Source of the DNA: Streptomyces sp. 11x1
GTDB taxonomy: Bacteria; Actinomycetota; Actinomycetes; Streptomycetales; Streptomycetaceae
DNA length: 64,000 bases
Direction of reading: 5' to 3'
Assembly (NCBI RefSeq): GCF_032598905.1
Contig: NZ_CP122458.1
Location: 5,109,001-5,173,000 of the forward strand
This document shows, piece by piece, positions 60,533 to 64,000 of the stretch. The notes beneath the pieces are model-generated. The model was not told where the DNA came from and searched no databases. It saw nothing but the letters and a program-made list of their open reading frames with translations. The translations under genes and the position numbers were made by a program. How positions within the stretch are numbered: the stretch's first letter is position 1; each line of letters opens with the position of its first letter.

Positions 60533-60617
60533 GCCACGAGTAGCGCTCGGCAGTCCGCACACAGTCTGCAGGACACTCGATTACGGCCGTCGCCCCCATC
60601 GCCAGTCATCAGTGAAC

Positions 60618-60667
60618 GGCCAGGTCATCGCCCTGCGGGGAGATCCCCGCAGGGCGATGACCTGGCC
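60618..60667. repeat. 24-bp perfect palindrome with 2-nt spacer
   Basis: Arms 60618-60641 and 60644-60667 are exact reverse complements over 24 bp, starting GGCCAGGTCATCGCCCTGCG, with GA between. It is the longest perfect hairpin seen in the window. It could be a bidirectional terminator between the small helical-protein gene and the convergent remnant, or the trace of an element end. Confidence 0.85.
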
Positions 60668-60676
60668 CACTACTAG

Positions 60677-60859
60677 GTGACGGCACTCTTGACCAGGGAC
60701 AGGTCCTTGTCGATCTCGGCATGCAGCGGAGGTGCGACGGCATACTCGCGGACCCGCCCGCCGCCGTGCCGACGAACCTTTCGGAGAGCTCCACCTTGTA
60801 GTCCCCGGCCTTGGGGTCTTCCTCCCCCAGCACCGGGTAGGGGACGGCCAGAATCCTAG
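60677..60859 (-). pseudogene. Frameshifted C-terminal remnant of an unknown protein
   Basis: Two minus frames join sensibly only across a shift near 60750-60760: one reads VLGEEDPKAGDYKVELSERF then VG, the other EYAVAPPLHAEIDKDLSLVK then SAVT and a stop. Both have natural composition. It looks like the last 60 residues of a gene whose upstream part is gone. The family is not recognised. Confidence 0.4.
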
Positions 60860-60880
60860 GGCTTCAGCCCAAGGGGCATG

Positions 60881-61468
60881 TCAACCCGGTATCTGTCGGC
60901 GGTACGACATCGTGATCAGACCGGCAGTGAAACTGACCGCCGCCACGACTGCCGCCACGACGCTGGTGGACTCCATCAGGAGAACCGCCCACGGGTACGG
61001 CCTCTGGTCTCCCGCCAGGCCGGTGACAATGCTGACCATCACGAACATGGTCGCCGCCGCGCCACCGGCGATCGGGCCGTACCAGCTGTGTACGAGGAGA
61101 GCGAGGCCCAGCACCATGACGGTGTTTCGTCCGCCCGCCACCGCTGTCGGCATGTCCAGGAACTCCCCGAGTGCAAAACCCAGTCCCGCCGCGCTCACCC
61201 CCAGAAGCAGGAGAGCCAGCCGGTCGACAACGGCGACCGCTCGCGCCGCTGTGGTTTCGGTGGCGATGAGGCGCCGGCTCATGCAGTACGTCGTCGGGAT
61301 GCACAGGATGAGCGGGACGAAGTTCATCAGCTTGATCGAGAAGGTGCCCTGCGCGGCGATCTGGGGAACCTTCGCCACGTCGTCGCGCACAAGTACAAGG
61401 AGGAGCGTCCAGGCGAACAGGGCCACAGGCAGCAGCCAGATTCTTCGTGTGCGCGCCCAGAGAGTCAA
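60881..61468 (-). CDS. Multi-pass membrane protein of ABC operon
   Basis: The protein has 195 residues and about five to six helices (IWLLPVALFAWTLLLVLV, FVPLILCIPTTYCMSRRL, LALLLLGVSAAGLGFAL, NTVMVLGLALLVHSWYGPIA, TMFVMVSIVTGLAGD, VVAAVVAAVSFTAGLITM). Its start overlaps the upstream gene's stop by 4 nt, so the two are coupled. It is last in an operon with an ABC ATPase, so it is probably a permease subunit. No named family is recognised. Confidence 0.7.
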   Translation of the reverse strand: MTLWARTRRIWLLPVALFAWTLLLVLVRDDVAKVPQIAAQGTFSIKLMNFVPLILCIPTTYCMSRRLIATETTAARAVAVVDRLALLLLGVSAAGLGFALGEFLDMPTAVAGGRNTVMVLGLALLVHSWYGPIAGGAAATMFVMVSIVTGLAGDQRPYPWAVLLMESTSVVAAVVAAVSFTAGLITMSYRRQIPG

Positions 61469-62811
61469 CGGTCCACCCCCGGTGCCATGTCCGCCGGGTC
61501 CTCCAACTGCGGGCCCAGCGCTCGGCCCCGCTCGTTTTCGGCCTTGGCCCCCGCCCGGGCCTTCTCGTGGACCTGCTCGTCGCAGGACTCGAGGTAACTC
61601 AACTGCTGCTTGTACCAGGCGTACTGCTTCGCCTTGGGGAGGCTGCGCACCCAGCGTGCCCGGTACACACCGCTGGGGCCGTAGCTGCGGGCGGCCTCTG
61701 CCTCCGACATCCCAACCGTCAGGCCGATCCAGGCAGAAGCGGCTCCGCGCCCCGGATAAACGTAGTCATCAGGAAGGTCCGGGCAGTCGTGGAGCCCTGT
61801 CGGAACCAAGGCGCTGACGTAGACGGCCCGGCTGCGGTGGCGGGTCACCGGCTTCTGGAGGAAGGTTCGCCAGGTGTCGCGTGCCAGCGGTAGATCCTCC
61901 GAGACGAAGGCCAGCTTGCGGGGTGGGGTGAAGCCGACTTCTCGCAGGCGGGGCAGCGCGTGTTGAGCGGAGCGGTGCAGCGCGGGGATGTCGTCGGCGA
62001 ACTCGCCAGGCACACAGATCACCGGGGCAGTTCGCTCACACGTCGTTGCCCAAGTGCGGGGAACGGTGGGGTCGGCGTAGCGCGGGGCGTCACTCACCAG
62101 AGGATACGACGCCCCGAAGCCCGCGAGGACGCAGCAGGCCACGGCGGCGGCGCGCAGCGCCGGACGTGAGAGCAGGCTGAGCGCGACAAGACCGAGCAGC
62201 AGCCCGAGAGCCAGGATCGCCGGTGCCATGAGGTAGGCGCGGTCCACGACATCCGTATAGGTCGGAGTGCTCATGTCGAATCCGGATACCGCCCGCAGCC
62301 ATGGGATACCCAGCGTATAGGCGACGAAGACCCACAGCGCCGTGATCACCACCGCGAGGGGGCGGGCGATAACGGGCGGAAGGGAGAGCCCGAGGAAGAA
62401 ACCGACTGCCACTGCGCTGAAGGGGATCGCAAGACTTCGGACCATGGGAACGGTGTCGTGGAGCCCTGGTGCGGGGCCTCCCAGATAGCTGATCACCAAC
62501 AGGAAGGACGCCACCCAGCTGATGATCACCAGGGCCAGGGTGGGGGCCATCGCATCGACAAATATTCGCAGCAGGTGGCGGCTGGACGGGGCGGCTGTGA
62601 TCCGAGCCTGGCGAAGCCTCCCTGCGTCCCAGGCGGCCACCAAGGCTATTCCCAGCGCGGCGACCCTCAGGGCCACCGAGACCACGACGATGGAATCCTC
62701 ACCGGTGAACGGCGAGGGCTGGTAGGCGGTGAAGTATATGGCCAGAGCCACCGTCGGGGCTCCGAGCCCTATGACGGCCGAGTGTCGAGCGAAGGGGAAT
62801 CGGTTCACCAC
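61465..62811 (-). CDS. Large ABC-associated membrane protein with extracytoplasmic domain (DUF7224-like)
   Basis: The protein has 448 residues and starts at GTG inside the end of the ATPase gene (7-nt overlap). Six to seven helices (about 10-240; VIGLGAPTVALAIYFTAY, LALVIISWVASFLLVISYLG, FSAVAVGFFLGLSL, PLAVVITALWVFVAYTLG, AILALGLLLGLVALSLL) are followed by a soluble region of about 200 residues outside the membrane. That region has Cys pairs (TCERTAPVICVPGEFADDIP; CPDL; ESCDEQ) and DDYVYPGRGAASAWIGLTVG. The layout recalls DUF7224-type proteins of actinobacterial ABC operons. It is probably a permease with a substrate-handling exodomain. Confidence 0.7.
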   Translation of the reverse strand: MVNRFPFARHSAVIGLGAPTVALAIYFTAYQPSPFTGEDSIVVVSVALRVAALGIALVAAWDAGRLRQARITAAPSSRHLLRIFVDAMAPTLALVIISWVASFLLVISYLGGPAPGLHDTVPMVRSLAIPFSAVAVGFFLGLSLPPVIARPLAVVITALWVFVAYTLGIPWLRAVSGFDMSTPTYTDVVDRAYLMAPAILALGLLLGLVALSLLSRPALRAAAVACCVLAGFGASYPLVSDAPRYADPTVPRTWATTCERTAPVICVPGEFADDIPALHRSAQHALPRLREVGFTPPRKLAFVSEDLPLARDTWRTFLQKPVTRHRSRAVYVSALVPTGLHDCPDLPDDYVYPGRGAASAWIGLTVGMSEAEAARSYGPSGVYRARWVRSLPKAKQYAWYKQQLSYLESCDEQVHEKARAGAKAENERGRALGPQLEDPADMAPGVDR

Positions 62812-63563
62812 GAGATCGCCCCATCGATCTCGGTGAACGCCTGATAAGCGGAGGTGGCCCGCTGTTCGTCGGATGTCGCCGTCGCGCTCGCGTGGGAAAG
62901 GAAGTCCACCACCGTTCCCGAGAAACGCACCTGACCGTCCAACAGAACCACGACCGAGTCATACGAGTTGGCGATGTCCGAGGTGTCATGGGTGGAGAGA
63001 ACGATGTGCACCTCCTTGGACAGATCGGCGAGAATCTGGTGGAAGACCTGCCGCTGCCGGGGATCCATGCCCGCTGTCGGCTCATCGAGGAGAAGGACCT
63101 CTGCGTCATGTACGAGGGCCTGCGCCACTGCGACGCGCCGCTGCTGCCCCCCGGAGAGTTCCTGGACCTTGTCACCCGCCCGATCGGCCAGCTCCACGCG
63201 GTTCAGGGCCTTGAGAGCCTGACGCCACGCCTCGCGCCGGGGCATCCCCTTGAGCCAACCGGAATACGCGACCTGATCCCGGGCCGTGAGCCCCGGCACC
63301 TGCCCCACCTGCTGAGGCATCCATGCCACACGCCTACGGAACGCGGGCAGCGCGCGACGCCGGCCGGTGCTCAGGTCGCCATAGGTGACGGAACCGGAAT
63401 CGGGGCGCAGCGCAGATGCGCACAAGCCCAACAGGGTACTCTTTCCCGCTCCGTTCGGCCCCAGGAGCACGGTCCGCCCGGGCGGCAGTGTGTAGCTGAG
63501 ATCACGCAGCACCGGGCGTCTACGCCGATAGGAGAAGAAACACTCGGACATCGAAATGGGCAT
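62805..63563 (-). CDS. ABC transporter ATP-binding protein
   Basis: The protein has 252 residues. The start follows AAGG. The ATPase motifs are all present: Walker A (LGPNGAGKST), Q-loop region (RVAWMPQQVG), signature (LSGGQQRRVAVAQALVHDAE), Walker B (VLLLDEPTAGMD) and H-loop (LSTHDTSDI). It is the first transporter gene of a three-gene operon (ATPase, exodomain membrane protein, membrane protein) and presumably drives export of, or immunity to, the product of the upstream small gene. A strong hairpin separates it from that gene. Confidence 0.92.
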   Translation of the reverse strand: MPISMSECFFSYRRRRPVLRDLSYTLPPGRTVLLGPNGAGKSTLLGLCASALRPDSGSVTYGDLSTGRRRALPAFRRRVAWMPQQVGQVPGLTARDQVAYSGWLKGMPRREAWRQALKALNRVELADRAGDKVQELSGGQQRRVAVAQALVHDAEVLLLDEPTAGMDPRQRQVFHQILADLSKEVHIVLSTHDTSDIANSYDSVVVLLDGQVRFSGTVVDFLSHASATATSDEQRATSAYQAFTEIDGAISW

Positions 63564-63618
63564 GCGACACCTTGGTATTTCAGCGTGGGGGTGCCTCTGT
63601 CTGTTTCATCAAGAGGCA

Positions 63619-63647
63619 GGTGGAGACCTGCGTTTCAGGTCTCCACC
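63619..63647 (-). terminator. Perfect 12-bp hairpin between the exported-protein and ABC genes
   Basis: GGTGGAGACCTG (63619-63630) pairs with CAGGTCTCCACC (63636-63647) across a 5-nt loop. On the minus strand it follows the small exported-protein stop (63672) by 24 nt and precedes the ABC operon start by 55 nt. As a partial terminator it would make the small gene more abundant than the transporter. Confidence 0.8.
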
Positions 63648-63671
63648 CAGGTATTCAGAATCCAGTGTCAC

Positions 63672-64000
63672 CTAGAATGACATACGGGTCTGATCGACGC
63701 TGATAGTCGGGCCGACTATCGAATTTCCATCGATCTTGGTGATGCGGAAGTAATAGTCGTGACCCTCGGTTCCGGCACCCCACTCGCCGGACGACGTTCC
63801 ACCGTTGAAGCATGCCGTGTACGTCTTTGTGTCGAATCCGGTGTCGGGTCCGATGACAGCACGACGCAGCTGAACAGTCACACTTCTACCCAACTCCGTA
63901 TGGCATCCGGTGAAGTCCACCTTGTTCCCGCCGCTACCTCCGTCATCGGTCACAGGCTTCGAGTTGAAGCCGGCGACTCCAGCCTGTATGAACGAGTACT
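63672..64000 (-). CDS. Small exported protein, partial (runs off the right edge)
   Basis: The frame stays open to the window edge, so GTG 63953 is not necessarily the start. The visible 109 residues include SFIQAGVAGFNSKPVTDDGG, a polar Gly/Ser/Asp segment, then VDFTGCHTELGRSVTVQLRR, TGFDTKTYTACFNGGTSSGE and HDYYFRITKIDGNSIVGPTI. Two Cys are positioned for a disulfide and the beta-rich polar sequence suggests an exported protein. Base composition is clearly lower in GC than its neighbours, with codons such as TAT, AAT and TCA. It precedes the ABC operon on the same strand. Confidence 0.6.
   Translation of the reverse strand, partial: YSFIQAGVAGFNSKPVTDDGGSGGNKVDFTGCHTELGRSVTVQLRRAVIGPDTGFDTKTYTACFNGGTSSGEWGAGTEGHDYYFRITKIDGNSIVGPTISVDQTRMSF

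Noticed and set aside
1..64000. CRISPR array
   Set aside because: No regularly spaced repeats of 24-40 bp with unique spacers were seen. The repeats present are short tandem units (9, 14, 23 and 25 bp).
1..64000. tRNA or rRNA genes
   Set aside because: No cloverleaf with a conserved T-loop (GGTTCRANTCC) and no rRNA-like sequence was recognised in the gaps.
1..64000. Intact insertion sequence or integrase
   Set aside because: No transposase, integrase or recombinase catalytic pattern was found. Mobility is inferred only from remnants and junctions.

Overview
The window is typical Streptomyces chromosome. It has very high GC, third codon positions dominated by G or C, GTG and TTG starts, many secreted and lipoprotein genes, and families characteristic of the genus (DUF3515, DUF397, DUF6247, SpoIIE-type PP2C phosphatases, MocR regulators). 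methionyl-tRNA synthetase (metG, 34341-35957), aspartyl-tRNA synthetase (aspS, 52542-54305) and a perfect 16-bp ParB/parS site (54375-54390) place it in the chromosome core, probably on the origin side. This is inferred from known clustering of parS near oriC.

Region by region. 0.6-10 kb is a cell-envelope block: a large secreted SdrD/SpaA-domain protein, an L,D-transpeptidase, a DUF3515 protein, a TlpA-like lipoprotein, and an ECF sigma/anti-sigma pair. The anti-sigma protein carries what looks like a catalytically dead YkuD domain, and a lipoprotein with only the Ig half of an L,D-transpeptidase is divergent from it. 10-31 kb holds regulators and membrane proteins: an XRE-TPR regulator with a neighbouring 32-codon ORF and palindromic operator, an MscS-like channel, a secreted beta-propeller protein, an OmpR-type two-component system, a PP2C phosphatase, a MocR regulator divergent from an alpha/beta hydrolase across a direct-repeat operator, an endonuclease/exonuclease/phosphatase-fold membrane protein and a FUSC transporter. 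29.6-36 kb has a PhoX-type phosphatase behind a perfect PHO box, a TerY-like VWA protein with an extreme Ala/Glu/Pro tract, and metG.

Between metG and aspS lies an accessory zone (36-52 kb) with signs of repeated insertion and decay. It has two DUF397 remnants, a duplicated fragment of a helix-turn-helix protein, a pectate-lyase remnant and a stranded Rpn-like C-terminus. It also holds an unassigned four-gene cassette starting with a DUF6932-like nucleotidyltransferase, a DUF6247/RelE-like toxin-antitoxin pair, a translationally coupled DUF4956/VTC polyphosphate-polymerase-like/carbohydrate-binding operon, two CAP-domain proteins, an orphan AbiEii-like protein, a GPP34 protein and a secreted intradiol-dioxygenase-like protein.

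After aspS come the parS site, a PAS-GAF-PP2C-ATPase phosphatase, an AI-2E transporter remnant and a GT39-like membrane glycosyltransferase. A pirin gene is cut at its 5' end exactly where a second accessory segment begins (about 60.14 kb). That segment holds a small helical protein, a 24-bp perfect palindrome, a frameshifted remnant, and an ABC operon (ATPase, large membrane protein with an extracytoplasmic domain, second membrane protein) downstream of a small lower-GC exported-protein gene that runs off the right edge. Perfect hairpins follow most convergent gene ends.
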